Source: Spirochaetales bacterium (GTDB lineage Bacteria > Spirochaetota > Spirochaetia > DSM-2461). From it: a stretch of DNA of 64,000 nucleotides. Below the pieces are notes generated by a model that made no database searches, was not told the DNA's origin, and saw only the letters and a list, made by a program, of their open reading frames with translations. The translations under genes and the position numbers were made by a program. Location: the NCBI GenBank assembly GCA_003247135.1, contig QKAW01000026.1, positions 1 to 64,000 of the forward strand, given 5' to 3'. Of the stretch, positions 27,980 through 37,881 are shown in pieces. Within the stretch, counting starts at the first letter, position 1; every line of letters begins with the position of its first letter.

Positions 27980-29317
27980 ATGGCTAAAGAAAAAATACAC
28001 TATTTTTGCACAAATTGTGGTCACGAAGAGAGTAAATGGCAGGGGAAATGCCCTAATTGCGGAGAGTGGAACTCTTTTGCTGAACAAAAAATATCAAAAA
28101 CTTCCAAGGGTAACAAAATTAAGGCTAAAAACAGTATTTCCCTTGAAGAGATAGTTGTAGAAGAGAATTACAGATACAACACCGGTTTAAAAGAGGTAGA
28201 TCAGGTTTTAGGTGGAGGACTAATGAAAGGCTCATCAGTTCTAATTGGAGGAGAGCCTGGAATTGGAAAATCTACCCTATTGTTGCAAATAGCCAATTCA
28301 ATTAACAGCAGACACAGGGTTCTATATGTGTCAGGAGAGGAATCAGCAAGCCAGATAAAACATAGGGCAAACAGGTTAGGGATTAGAGGTGAAGGTATAC
28401 ATATTGTTGTAGATACTCACTTTGAATCTGTAATAGAGTGTATTAAGGAACAAAAACCAGAGTTAATTATTGTGGACTCTATACAAACTCTCCAAAGTGA
28501 CGAAGCAGGAAATATCCCGGGTAGTGTTAATCAGTTAAAATATTGCTGTAATGCGCTTATTCAAGAGACAAAAGAGATAAATGCATCAATATTTTTTATT
28601 GCTCATGTAACAAAGGAAGGAATAATCGCCGGACCTAAAGTTGTAGAGCACATGGTAGATACTGTATTATATTTTGATCACTCTGCATCCCAGATTAGAA
28701 TTCTGAGATCCGCCAAAAACAGATTTGGTTCTGTTGATGAAGTTGGGCTTTTCTCTATGGAAGAGAATGGTCTTATTGAGTTAAAGGATCCATCAGGTGT
28801 TTTTCTGACAAAAAGAGATAATGGACTCCCTCCAGGGATATCAATAGGTGCAATTCTTGAAGGAACAAGGGTTATTTTAACTGAAATTCAGGTTTTAACT
28901 GTTCCTGCCAAGGGTGCAACATCCCGAATTTTTAGCGATAGAGTAGATGTAAACAGAGTTTCAAGAGTAGCTGCCATTCTTGAAAAACATGGTGGTGTTA
29001 AGTTTTCTGATAGGGATATATACATAAATATAGCCGGTGGAATAAAAATTAATGAGACCGGAATAGATCTTCCATTGGCCTTAGCCCTATACTCATCCAG
29101 AATAGATATGCCAATAAAGGAAGATTTAATATCATCTGGTGAGTTATCCCTGGCCGGAGAAATAAGAGTTGTCCCTCATCTGGAAAGAAGGGTTAAAACA
29201 GCAGAGGAGATGGGGTTTAAAACATTTATACTTCCGGAAAAGGTAAAAAAAACCTCTCTTGATATAAGAGAGGTTCAAAATATTAAAGCTGCAATTAGCC
29301 AAATAGTGCAGCAATAA
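27980..29317 (+). CDS. radA: RadA (Sms), DNA branch-migration ATPase
   Basis: A repair and recombination ATPase of 445 residues that drives branch migration of recombination intermediates. The N-terminal zinc finger has two CxxC pairs (CTNCG, CPNCG). The RecA-like core has Walker A GGEPGIGKST and the RadA-specific KNRFG motif (SAKNRFGSVDEVG). The C-terminal Lon-like domain is complete. The track start at TTG 27950 is inside ogt; the true start is ATG 27980, five bases after AAGGA and one base after the ogt stop. The 3-prime end overlaps the convergent TraB-like gene by 23 bases. Confidence 0.96.
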   Translation: MAKEKIHYFCTNCGHEESKWQGKCPNCGEWNSFAEQKISKTSKGNKIKAKNSISLEEIVVEENYRYNTGLKEVDQVLGGGLMKGSSVLIGGEPGIGKSTLLLQIANSINSRHRVLYVSGEESASQIKHRANRLGIRGEGIHIVVDTHFESVIECIKEQKPELIIVDSIQTLQSDEAGNIPGSVNQLKYCCNALIQETKEINASIFFIAHVTKEGIIAGPKVVEHMVDTVLYFDHSASQIRILRSAKNRFGSVDEVGLFSMEENGLIELKDPSGVFLTKRDNGLPPGISIGAILEGTRVILTEIQVLTVPAKGATSRIFSDRVDVNRVSRVAAILEKHGGVKFSDRDIYINIAGGIKINETGIDLPLALALYSSRIDMPIKEDLISSGELSLAGEIRVVPHLERRVKTAEEMGFKTFILPEKVKKTSLDIREVQNIKAAISQIVQQ

Positions 29318-30497
29318 ATGCTCCACCTATCCAGGTTCCTGCAACACTTCCAATAGTAGAAAGGGCTAAAACCAGAAGAATTCTTAAAACTCTGTTCTTA
29401 TACCACATTTTAATACTTGATGCACTTTCTACCAGTGTTTCAAAATCCTCTACTCTAGGCTTTCTTAATGCTGTTTCAACAATCCCGGTAACAATACCAA
29501 CACCGATTAATGGATTTAAAGAAGTTATAGGAGCGGATATAAATGCCGCAAGAATTGTTACCGGATGTCCAAGTGCTATTAAAGCACCAAGGCCTGAGAG
29601 TATTCCATTAGTCAGGAACCACTTTTTGATCATATCCAATCCTACTTCTTTCCCATTGAAAATAAATCCCAGGGTAATTAAAGCAACAATAACAATAGGG
29701 ATAATAAATGGTAGAGCTTTACTAATTACTGATTTAGGAGGAATCGATGATATTTCTGAAAGATCACCAGATTGTGAACCACTTTCAAGGGCTTCAAACC
29801 ATTTAATCATACCTGGTACATGTCCTGCACCAACAACTGAAACTACTCTCTTTTCCGGTCTTTTATATGTAGAAACAGCCAGGTACTGATCCCTTTCATC
29901 AATTAGAACCTCTTTAACTTTTGGGAGTTCTTTGGACAATTCATCCATCATCCCTTCAAGTTCATTCCTGTCTTTAAGTTCTTCAATCTCCTCGGGGCTT
30001 GCTTTTTCAGAAGAGAAAGCTGAAGAAAGCAGCACAGCCAGGACCTTGTTTTTATCCCAAAAATTACTTTTTGCCCAGGCTCTTTTCAGTGTAACCTGAA
30101 CCTCTCTATCTATAAAAGAGTAATCTATTCCCTCTGAAATCGAAGTATCGATAGCAACCTTCATATCTTCTCCAGGTTTCATACCAACAGAAGAACCCAT
30201 TCTTTTCTGAAAAGATGAGAGCATAAGGTTAGCAATTACAAGGAAACTCTTCTTTTCCTTAATAATTTTTACTATATCCATATCTTTCCAGCTCTGTTTC
30301 TGAGTCATGGACTTGTATCTTCCATTATCAATTTCAACACAAACATGATCAGGTTTTTCCCTGGTTATAATGTTTTTAACTTCATCGACACTATCCGGAG
30401 AGACATGAGCCGTTCCAATTAGACAGATCTCTCTGTCGCCAATATATACTCGGGTTACAGTATCACCCTCTTTTTTAACAATTACCTGATTACTCAT
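29295..30497 (-). CDS. TraB/PrgY-family membrane protein
   Basis: A protein of 400 residues. The N-terminal 230 residues carry the TraB/PrgY/GumN-type fold with EICLIGTAHVSPDSVDEV near the start, the central KPDHVCVEID segment and VVSVVGAGHVPGM. The C-terminal part has several membrane segments (about 258-276, 292-340 and 375-398). The family contains the PrgY pheromone-shutdown protein and plant/animal TRABD proteins, and is thought to be metalloprotease-like. No pheromone genes are visible. It overlaps the upstream TPR lipoprotein gene by eight bases, so the two are likely partners. Confidence 0.85.
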   Translation of the reverse strand: MSNQVIVKKEGDTVTRVYIGDREICLIGTAHVSPDSVDEVKNIITREKPDHVCVEIDNGRYKSMTQKQSWKDMDIVKIIKEKKSFLVIANLMLSSFQKRMGSSVGMKPGEDMKVAIDTSISEGIDYSFIDREVQVTLKRAWAKSNFWDKNKVLAVLLSSAFSSEKASPEEIEELKDRNELEGMMDELSKELPKVKEVLIDERDQYLAVSTYKRPEKRVVSVVGAGHVPGMIKWFEALESGSQSGDLSEISSIPPKSVISKALPFIIPIVIVALITLGFIFNGKEVGLDMIKKWFLTNGILSGLGALIALGHPVTILAAFISAPITSLNPLIGVGIVTGIVETALRKPRVEDFETLVESASSIKMWYKNRVLRILLVLALSTIGSVAGTWIGGAFIAALFG

Positions 30498-31902
30498 TAC
30501 TAACTCCTATTTTATTAATGGCAAGCTTTGACTCAAAATCAACACCAGACTCTTTAACCTCTTCAAATAGTATTGATGATAAACTTTTTATACCCTCCCT
30601 CTCAAGTGAACAGGCTATATAAAAAGAAAGTCTCGATTTTATATACAGATCATCCATAGTCAGTGCATCATTAATAGCTGAATCACCGGCAGCTTTTGGA
30701 TTTAATAAGTAACTATAAACCTCTTTCATTTTACTGTTTTTTTCAAATTTGACAAGATTTTCTAAAATTTTATTAGCATCTGCCCCTCTTCCTCCTTCAA
30801 TTAATGAATTTACAAGAAAAATTGGTAACATTGGATCGAAATCACTTTTACTCTTGTATAAGCATATAAGATAATCCAGGGACAGTTCTTTTCTGCCTAA
30901 TGCATAATTCATAACACTGATATCTTTATAAGCCGGGGTGTAATTGGGATTAATTTTAAGAGCTGTATTATAATGGAACAGGGATTCTTTAAATTTATTC
31001 TCTTGATAGTAAATTCTTCCCAGAAAAACATTTGTAAAGAAGTGGTCTGGATCAATAGAGTAAGCCTTTACAAAATCTTCCAGTGCAAGCTCCTGGGACT
31101 TTGAGTAATAGTATAATTTTCCTCTATCGTAATAATTCCAGCTATTACCAGAATCCAATTTTATTGCTTTTGTTAACGCCTTAATTGCATTCAAATTGTC
31201 TCCAAGCTTTTTATAAACACCTGCAAGTTTTGAATAATAATCACCATCCTCAACTTCTCCAGCTAGTAGATAGGAGTTAAGAGAAGCTTTATAAAAACCT
31301 GTAACAACCCTTTCTTCCTTTTCAGATAAGACTTTTTTTGTTTTTAAATTAAGTTTTTCAACTCGTTTTAGACCAAGATCCCCTAATAATATATGAGCTT
31401 TAGAATCTTTATTATCAATTTTAAGGACTCTTTTCAGGTAGATCTCTGCAGAATCCAAATCCCCACTTTTTAAATTCTCTTCCGCTATACGGTTTAAGGC
31501 AAAAATATTGTCTGGATCAATGTTTTCTATTTTTTTTAGTATAGACATGTACTCAGATTTGGTTGCCATTTTTATAATAACAAGAAGTTTTAACAGTTCT
31601 GGGTTATTATATAGATTCGTTAATGGAATTAGCATTTTTTCAGCATTGCTATAATTCCCGATTTTTATATAGAGTCTGCAGAGGATCTCATTATTTGATA
31701 AATCACCCTCTGGAGTTATCTGAATAATCTTATCTATTAGAATCTCTGGTGAATTGATGTACTTTTCTATAAGCTGATCAATTATGCTTTCTTTCTCTTC
31801 CGGAATACTTTCTTTTACTTCCTCTTTGTTATCTACTATTGTTGTACATCCGAAAAAAAAAAGAATAGAAAGTAGACCCAGAGCTATATATCTTGATATC
31901 AT
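30490..31902 (-). CDS. TPR-repeat lipoprotein
   Basis: A lipoprotein of 470 residues. The lipobox ends FFFGC (Cys19). The mature part consists of about ten tetratricopeptide repeats between residues 70 and 430, including a long internal stretch with consensus pattern (NAIKALTKAIKLDSGNSWNY, ESLFHYNTALKINPNYTPA). TPR lipoproteins act as scaffolds in outer-membrane or cell-envelope complexes. It is the first gene of a two-gene minus-strand unit with the TraB-like protein. It is divergent from the exported protein at 31936 with only 33 bases between them, so the promoters overlap. Confidence 0.88.
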   Translation of the reverse strand: MISRYIALGLLSILFFFGCTTIVDNKEEVKESIPEEKESIIDQLIEKYINSPEILIDKIIQITPEGDLSNNEILCRLYIKIGNYSNAEKMLIPLTNLYNNPELLKLLVIIKMATKSEYMSILKKIENIDPDNIFALNRIAEENLKSGDLDSAEIYLKRVLKIDNKDSKAHILLGDLGLKRVEKLNLKTKKVLSEKEERVVTGFYKASLNSYLLAGEVEDGDYYSKLAGVYKKLGDNLNAIKALTKAIKLDSGNSWNYYDRGKLYYYSKSQELALEDFVKAYSIDPDHFFTNVFLGRIYYQENKFKESLFHYNTALKINPNYTPAYKDISVMNYALGRKELSLDYLICLYKSKSDFDPMLPIFLVNSLIEGGRGADANKILENLVKFEKNSKMKEVYSYLLNPKAAGDSAINDALTMDDLYIKSRLSFYIACSLEREGIKSLSSILFEEVKESGVDFESKLAINKIGVSNE

Positions 31903-31935
31903 ATAGTAATTTTCGGTTAATAAGGAAAACTCTGT

Positions 31936-33762
31936 ATGAAAATATTTAAAGTATCAACATTATTTAGCATTATTTATCTTGGAGTTATTTTTTCCTTCTT
32001 TTATAACTTTTTCACAAACGATGAAACTAAGGTGTACAATTTAAACGGTTTGGTTATGACAGAGGTTTCTTCAATTGAATATCCCTTGATTCCAAAAAGA
32101 ATAAGATCCTTCGAACTCAAATATAAAGGTATAGATTTTGAAATCTCCTCAAAAACTCCAATAAAAATTGTAAGCGATGATAATATAAAACGAAGCTCAA
32201 AAGTTATTAGTGTAGGTTTTTCCGGTAATAATGTTGAGTTGAAACTGGAAAACAGTATAGACCTGGTTTTTAGGGTTGATAATTATGGAGATAGACTTAC
32301 AGTTATTAGTAACATCCCAAAGGTATTCCCAACAATAAAAGAGATAGTTTTCAACTTTCACTTAACTCCAGGATATCAACTTGAGGAAGGAGATTTATCA
32401 TATAAAATTTCTAACAGTGTTGAAGAGTTTCATCTTAAATTAAATGATAAATACTATATAAAAAATAGTTCAAACAGCAGAGAGATACATGTTGTTGCCC
32501 AAGAGGATAAAGTATCAACCTTGACATTCAGTCCTTTAAGTGCAAGCGATCTTCCTCTCGCTGAACAGTGGTATACAAGAAACAGGGTAGAATATAATCA
32601 GTCAGTGGATAGTTCAATTAGTACATATCTGGATAATACTGAACTAAAAATAAATCAAATATATAATAGAATTTCTTTTAACACGGATACAGAAGAGTGG
32701 AGAAATATTCCAAAACTTTCTGATATTAGTGAAAATGCTATAATTGTCTACCTTGCAGCTGCAATGAAAAATGGCAGATATAGTGAAAATATACTAAAGA
32801 TTAAAGAGATTAAACGAAGATATCCTAATATATTTACCTACGCATCAACACCTTTTACAGGAAATATTGTTTTAAATGGAAAATCCGGTGAAATTAAAGA
32901 GACAGAGAGAATAAATGAGATTAATCAGCTAATAATAAATTCTGATAAATCTCTTTCCAGCACATGGATTCCTGAATACTATTTTGATGGAGAATCAATA
33001 AATATTTCCAGTCTTGAAAATTTTATCAACAACATGGATAAGAAAAACCAGAACCTTGAATCTTTAATTATTAGTTTGCAGAATCTTGTAAAGATACTTG
33101 AAAAAGGAACAACTATAAGTAGAACTACAGACAGTTTAAAAGAGATAACTGACTTAATTCTACAAAAAATTAAATGGGACAAAACAGGTCTCTATCTGGT
33201 GGATAATTCTTTAGTTACACAACAGGAACTTAACTATAAAGCCGGAAAACTTTTAATAGATGCATCACAATATGCAACAAGTGAATACTCAAAACCTGTT
33301 GGTGAAGGATTAATACAGACATTTTTAAGTAATAGCAACCAAAATGGAGAGATAAGCGAATTATATAATATAGAGTCTGGAGAATTCTCGGATAAGAAAC
33401 TACGGCCGGAAAATTTATACTTACTACTTTCGGATAACCCATACATTCCACACTATTTCCAAAGTATGGGGATAAAAATATGGACAATATCAGACTCTAT
33501 TGTTGTAAGCAAAAGCAAGAAAGATATAAGAATTACTATTACATATCCTGTAGATTCTGATTCAGAAGTAAATTCTCACTTTCTAACAATATCAGGTATT
33601 CCTGCATATTCAAACCTGTATTTTAAAGGGAAGTTGTGGAGACCAGATATCAATTTTGAAAGATGGGGTGTTGGCTATTATTACGATGATTTGGCAAAGA
33701 TACTATTCTTTGAACCAAATCATACTAAACCTAGAGAGGAAATTGTAATTACTTATGAATAG
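31936..33762 (+). CDS. large exported protein of unknown function
   Basis: A protein of 608 residues that I do not recognise. Residues 8-28 form one hydrophobic segment, a signal anchor or signal peptide with no lipobox. The next 200 residues look all-beta (alternating strands such as FEISSKTPIKIVSDDNIKR), the middle part is helical (about 250-420) and the C-terminus returns to beta-rich text ending in REEIVITYE. This suggests a periplasmic protein with a beta-sandwich and a helical repeat. It is divergent from the TPR lipoprotein and overlaps the convergent alcohol dehydrogenase gene by ten bases. No catalytic motif is visible. Confidence 0.65.
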   Translation: MKIFKVSTLFSIIYLGVIFSFFYNFFTNDETKVYNLNGLVMTEVSSIEYPLIPKRIRSFELKYKGIDFEISSKTPIKIVSDDNIKRSSKVISVGFSGNNVELKLENSIDLVFRVDNYGDRLTVISNIPKVFPTIKEIVFNFHLTPGYQLEEGDLSYKISNSVEEFHLKLNDKYYIKNSSNSREIHVVAQEDKVSTLTFSPLSASDLPLAEQWYTRNRVEYNQSVDSSISTYLDNTELKINQIYNRISFNTDTEEWRNIPKLSDISENAIIVYLAAAMKNGRYSENILKIKEIKRRYPNIFTYASTPFTGNIVLNGKSGEIKETERINEINQLIINSDKSLSSTWIPEYYFDGESINISSLENFINNMDKKNQNLESLIISLQNLVKILEKGTTISRTTDSLKEITDLILQKIKWDKTGLYLVDNSLVTQQELNYKAGKLLIDASQYATSEYSKPVGEGLIQTFLSNSNQNGEISELYNIESGEFSDKKLRPENLYLLLSDNPYIPHYFQSMGIKIWTISDSIVVSKSKKDIRITITYPVDSDSEVNSHFLTISGIPAYSNLYFKGKLWRPDINFERWGVGYYYDDLAKILFFEPNHTKPREEIVITYE

Positions 33763-34922
33763 AGACACTGTCTGTTTAAAAGTATTTTTTTTACAACCTC
33801 ACCTGAAATATCCTGATTTTCACCTAAAAAAGAGTCTCTTTTGATAAAAATATTACCAATAGCTTCTGCAGCTTCTTCAGGATCTATTTTATAATCAACA
33901 AAACGTCCCGAGATACCTACAGATTGAAAAAACAGTGATGTTCTTGTAATTGCTTCATCTATTACAACATTACTGTCTCCCATTGTTATTCCCCAAACAT
34001 TTCGAGCATAAGCCAGTAATTTTTTCTGTTTACTTTTACGTTGAAGACTTAATAACCCTGGTAAAACAATGGCAAGACTCTGTGCATGGTCAACACCATA
34101 CATAGCAGTTATTTCATGACCGATCTTGTGGGTTGCCCAATCCTGATCTACTCCCAAACCAATAAAACCATTATTACCAAAAAGTGCCGCAAACATTAAA
34201 TTTGCTCTGCTGTCATAATCATTAGGTTCTCTCATAACTTTATCTGCAAGCTCTATTAAAGTTGTTAAAAGACTTTCTGACCACCTATCTTGAACCGCAG
34301 TATTAAGATCTGTTGTTAAATATTGCTCTAATACATGAACATAGGTATCTACTACCCCGTTTGCAACCTGTTTTAAAGGAAGAGAGTAAGTAGTTTCAGG
34401 ATCCAGAATTGAGAAAACAGGGTATAAAAGAGGATTGTTTATTGGTAGTTTTTCATGGGTTTCCAGATTTGAAATTACAGCTTTACAGTTCATCTCACTA
34501 CTTGTTGCAGGTAGAGTTAGTACTGTTCCAAAATCAATAACCTTCTCAATAATACCTTTCTTTACAATTAGTTCCCAGTAGTCATTAGATTCTACAGCTC
34601 CAGCCGCTGCAATAAATTTAACAGCATCCAGAACGGATCCTCCACCGACTGCCAGAATAAAATCTATATTCTCTTTTTTTACCAATTCAACAGCTTTTAT
34701 ACAAGTAGAGTATGAAGGATTACACTCTATGCCGGAAAATTCAAATACGGTCTTCCCTTTTGTGCTGTTAATAACCTGATCATATACACCATTCTTTTTT
34801 ATGGATCCACCGCCATAAACAATAAGAATTCTTCTCTCATCTGGTAGTAATTCCTCCAGACTCTTAATTGTATCTTTACCAAAAACAATTTTTGTTGGAT
34901 TATAATGAGTAAAATTTTTCAT
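33753..34922 (-). CDS. iron-type alcohol dehydrogenase (YqhD/BDH-like)
   Basis: A group III metal-dependent alcohol dehydrogenase of 389 residues, closest in pattern to the butanol dehydrogenase/YqhD branch. It has the nucleotide-binding segment AVGGGSVLDAVKFIA, the ATSSEMN loop and the metal ligands in DTYVHVLEQY and KIGHEITAMYGVDHAQS. It reduces aldehydes to alcohols with NAD(P)H, which would fit a fermentative host. It appears to be a single-gene unit on the minus strand, divergent from the BioD-like gene. NADPH is the common cofactor of the branch, but the choice cannot be read with confidence. Confidence 0.92.
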   Translation of the reverse strand: MKNFTHYNPTKIVFGKDTIKSLEELLPDERRILIVYGGGSIKKNGVYDQVINSTKGKTVFEFSGIECNPSYSTCIKAVELVKKENIDFILAVGGGSVLDAVKFIAAAGAVESNDYWELIVKKGIIEKVIDFGTVLTLPATSSEMNCKAVISNLETHEKLPINNPLLYPVFSILDPETTYSLPLKQVANGVVDTYVHVLEQYLTTDLNTAVQDRWSESLLTTLIELADKVMREPNDYDSRANLMFAALFGNNGFIGLGVDQDWATHKIGHEITAMYGVDHAQSLAIVLPGLLSLQRKSKQKKLLAYARNVWGITMGDSNVVIDEAITRTSLFFQSVGISGRFVDYKIDPEEAAEAIGNIFIKRDSFLGENQDISGEVVKKILLNRQCLYS

Positions 34923-34994
34923 TTTTTAATTTTATCAGTTTATTAGAATTTATTAAATCAATAATTATAGATTCAATAAATAAAAGGGAAATTA

Positions 34995-36152
34995 GTGCCA
35001 ATAATTATATACATATCAGGGTTTAGACAACACGCCGGTAAAACATTTACCAGTTTAGGAATTATTTCCCGTTTACTGGAAATCTATAACCCTGAAGATA
35101 TTGGATATATAAAACCTGTTGGCCAGGAACTTTTTATACTAGAAGATGGCAGCAAGATAGACAGAGATGCTATGATTATTAAGGATTTCATCCTTCCTAC
35201 CCTAAATGAAAAGGTAGTATCACCTGTTCGATTAGGTACCGGAGTTACAAAAAGTTTTTTAAGCTCTGAAGATAAAAAATCAAAAATAACCGAATACCAC
35301 AACTCTCTTGATGAAGCTATAAAAACCTTAAGCAGCAAAAAAATTATCATTGCCGAAGGCACTGGACATCCCGGGGTTGGAGGAATAATAAATCTTTCAA
35401 ACTGCGATGTAAGTAAAAAACTGAACGCAGATGTTATTTATTTAGCCGGTGGGGGAATTGGAAAAACCCTGGACATGTTGGAAGTAGACCTAACATATTT
35501 CAAATTTAAAGGTGTTAAAGTAAAAGGGATTATATTTAATAAACTTATTCCGGAAAAAATTGATGAGATGAAAAAATACATAACTGAGGATTATATTACA
35601 GAAAAATTCAGCTTTGATGGGTCAAAAATAAATATTCTTGGCTGGATGCCGGAAATAATTGGTTTAAACAAACCATCAATGAGGCTAATAAAAGAGAGTT
35701 TTCTCGATGCAGTTATTGCAGGAGACCCAAAGGAACCTGAATGGAGCAGACCATGTACAGGTGTAACAATAGTATCCCAGTCCCATAGAAATTTCATACC
35801 AAGTGAGAATATTGACCCGGGTAATATAATTATTCTATCATCCTACTCAATACGTCGATTAAAAAAGATTCTACACTACAACAGAACTTTAAGCAGTGAT
35901 AGAAAACTCTCTGGAATTATCTTTACTTGTACAAAAACCGGTGAAGATATTCGGAAAAGTAAAAGAATGGTTATTGAGAACAAGGTTCCTGCAATTTATG
36001 TTCTAGAGGATACATCATCAGCAGACGAAAAACTCTATAACTGTATAAAAAACACGAAATTACAATCCTGGGACAAGGAAAAAAACAGTTTAATAATTAA
36101 CGCATTTAAAAACAATTTCGATCTTGAAAAGTTTAAAGCCTGTTTCTTATAG
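34995..36152 (+). CDS. BioD-like P-loop protein (Pta N-terminal-domain family)
   Basis: A protein of 385 residues. The N-terminal half is a P-loop domain of the dethiobiotin synthetase/cobyrinate synthase type, with a modified Walker A in YISGFRQHAGKTFTS and DIGYIKPVGQ, plus EGTGHPGVGG. The C-terminal half resembles a DRTGG-like regulatory domain. The same pair of domains forms the N-terminal part of long phosphotransacetylases, but the catalytic Pta domain is missing here, as in several stand-alone COG0857 proteins of unknown role. The start is GTG with AAAGGG before it. Biotin synthesis is unlikely because no bio gene is near. Confidence 0.75.
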   Translation: MPIIIYISGFRQHAGKTFTSLGIISRLLEIYNPEDIGYIKPVGQELFILEDGSKIDRDAMIIKDFILPTLNEKVVSPVRLGTGVTKSFLSSEDKKSKITEYHNSLDEAIKTLSSKKIIIAEGTGHPGVGGIINLSNCDVSKKLNADVIYLAGGGIGKTLDMLEVDLTYFKFKGVKVKGIIFNKLIPEKIDEMKKYITEDYITEKFSFDGSKINILGWMPEIIGLNKPSMRLIKESFLDAVIAGDPKEPEWSRPCTGVTIVSQSHRNFIPSENIDPGNIIILSSYSIRRLKKILHYNRTLSSDRKLSGIIFTCTKTGEDIRKSKRMVIENKVPAIYVLEDTSSADEKLYNCIKNTKLQSWDKEKNSLIINAFKNNFDLEKFKACFL

Positions 36153-36191
36153 TATACAAAATTACAAATTCATTACAAAGAAAAAAAAATG

Positions 36192-36220
36192 TTGATACTG
36201 TAAATCCTTATTGATATCTT
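36192..36220 (+). promoter_or_regulatory. promoter of the Gld-like ABC operon
   Basis: A -35 hexamer TTGATA and a -10 hexamer TATCTT are exactly 17 bases apart, about 28 bases before the start codon of the ATPase gene. That start has a strong ribosome site (AGAGGAGG). Confidence 0.6.
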
Positions 36221-36248
36221 ATCTATATATAAAAATAGAGGAGGTATC

Positions 36249-37187
36249 ATGATAGAAATTAAAGATCTTAAAAAAAATTATGGCACGACAGAAGCTGTAA
36301 AAGGGATCAACTTAACTATCAATTCAGGTCAGATAATAGGTCTTTTAGGGCCTAATGGTGCTGGAAAAAGTTCAACCTTAAGAATATTAACCGGTTATCT
36401 CAAACCAACGTCTGGAACAATTATTGTTCAAGATCTGGATGTTCAGGAAAATGAGCTTGAAATTAAAAAAAAGATCGGGTATCTACCTGAATCTGCACCT
36501 TTATACTCTGACATGCTTGTTTTTGATTATCTTATTTATATTGCCGAATTAAGGGAAATACCAAAAGAAAATATTACAAATAGGCTAAAAGAACTCTCTT
36601 TACTTTGTGGAATTAATAATGTTATGCACAAAAGCATTAACTCCCTATCTAAAGGGTATAAACAGAGGGTTGGTTTGGCGCAGGCAATGATGAGCGATCC
36701 GGAAATTCTAGTTCTGGATGAACCAACAACCGGTCTGGATCCTAATCAGATAGTAGAGATTAGAAATATTATAAAAGAGATCGGAAAAAAGAAAACTGTT
36801 ATATTTTCCACCCACATATTAAGCGAAGCAGAAGCTACTTGTGACAGAATAGTAATTATAAACAATGGGAATGTAGTAGCTGATGGTACTCCTGAAGAGT
36901 TGAAAAAAGTAATGGCGGGTGATGTAAAAATCAGACTTACTGTAAAAAATGCAGATGAAGAGACTCTTGATGGGTTTTTCAAAAACTTTCCCAATATTGA
37001 TTCCTACACAATAGAACCTGAATCCGATCTATTTAATGTAACAATATACTCTGTTGAAGATGTCAGAGAAACTATTTATCTGGAAATAAAAAAGAGGGAG
37101 TGGATCCTGATTAATTTTTCACTGGAAGTAAAATCTTTGGAAAACATCTTTAGAAAACTAACCAAGGAGCAAGATAATGAAAATTAA
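36249..37187 (+). CDS. ABC transporter ATP-binding protein (GldA-like)
   Basis: A cytoplasmic ABC ATPase of 312 residues. It has Walker A GLLGPNGAGKSST, the Q-loop in IGYLPESAPLYSDM, signature LSKGYKQRVGLAQ, Walker B VLDEPTTGLDPNQ and the H-loop STHILSE. A C-terminal extension (about 225-312) is typical of CcmA/GldA-type exporters. It is the first gene of a four-gene operon with tiny overlaps (11, 1 and 11 bases) that ends in a GldG-like and a DUF4340-like protein. In Bacteroidetes the corresponding GldAFG set is needed for gliding; many non-gliding bacteria have it with an unknown role. Confidence 0.93.
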   Translation: MIEIKDLKKNYGTTEAVKGINLTINSGQIIGLLGPNGAGKSSTLRILTGYLKPTSGTIIVQDLDVQENELEIKKKIGYLPESAPLYSDMLVFDYLIYIAELREIPKENITNRLKELSLLCGINNVMHKSINSLSKGYKQRVGLAQAMMSDPEILVLDEPTTGLDPNQIVEIRNIIKEIGKKKTVIFSTHILSEAEATCDRIVIINNGNVVADGTPEELKKVMAGDVKIRLTVKNADEETLDGFFKNFPNIDSYTIEPESDLFNVTIYSVEDVRETIYLEIKKREWILINFSLEVKSLENIFRKLTKEQDNEN

Positions 37188-37881
37188 TTCTATTATTAGT
37201 ATTGGTAAAAAGGAGTTTAAATCCTATTTTGTATCTCCAGTTGGATTTATTGTCATAGGAATCTATCTTGTTATATCTGGATGGTTTCTATTTTCAACTC
37301 TTTTTTTATCAAAATCAGTTACTCTTAGAGACTTTTTCTCCCTTATGCCATATATAATGTCATTTATTATACCAGCTTTAACCATGAAAAGTTTTGCAGA
37401 GGAGTATAAAACAGGATCCTATGAGATGCTGGGGACTCTGCCAATAACGACTATGGAAATTGCACTTGGAAAGATGGTGGCAACATGGCTTTTTGTTCTG
37501 GTAATGTTAATTCCAACTCTATCTTACCCAATAGCTCTATCTACTCTGGGAGATCTGGATTCGGGACTTGTTTTTAGCGGTTATATAGGTGCCCTTTTAT
37601 TAACAGGTGCTTTTACTGCAGTTGGAACATTAGCTTCGACACTAACAAAAAACCAGATTGTTGCTTTTCTAATAGGAGCTGCTATCTGTTTTTTTATTAC
37701 AATAATTGATGGAATGGTAATTCTTTTACCCAAAATGATTGCAAGTGTAATCCAATATATCTCTGTAGGATATCACTTTACCAACATATCAAAGGGAATC
37801 TTGGATTCAAGAGATATAATTTACTTTCTATCTATAATTTTTCTATCAATCATGGCTACAGGAAGGAGGGTTAATAAATAA
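37177..37881 (+). CDS. ABC transporter permease (GldF-like)
   Basis: An ABC-2 type permease of 234 residues with six membrane segments (from about 20-45 to 210-230) and the short cytoplasmic EEYKTGSYEMLGTLPITTMEI segment that follows the second segment in GldF-type permeases. It works with the preceding ATPase; the substrate is unknown. Its start overlaps the ATPase gene by 11 bases, and its stop and the next ATG share one base (TAATG), so translation is coupled through the operon. Confidence 0.9.
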   Translation: MKINSIISIGKKEFKSYFVSPVGFIVIGIYLVISGWFLFSTLFLSKSVTLRDFFSLMPYIMSFIIPALTMKSFAEEYKTGSYEMLGTLPITTMEIALGKMVATWLFVLVMLIPTLSYPIALSTLGDLDSGLVFSGYIGALLLTGAFTAVGTLASTLTKNQIVAFLIGAAICFFITIIDGMVILLPKMIASVIQYISVGYHFTNISKGILDSRDIIYFLSIIFLSIMATGRRVNK

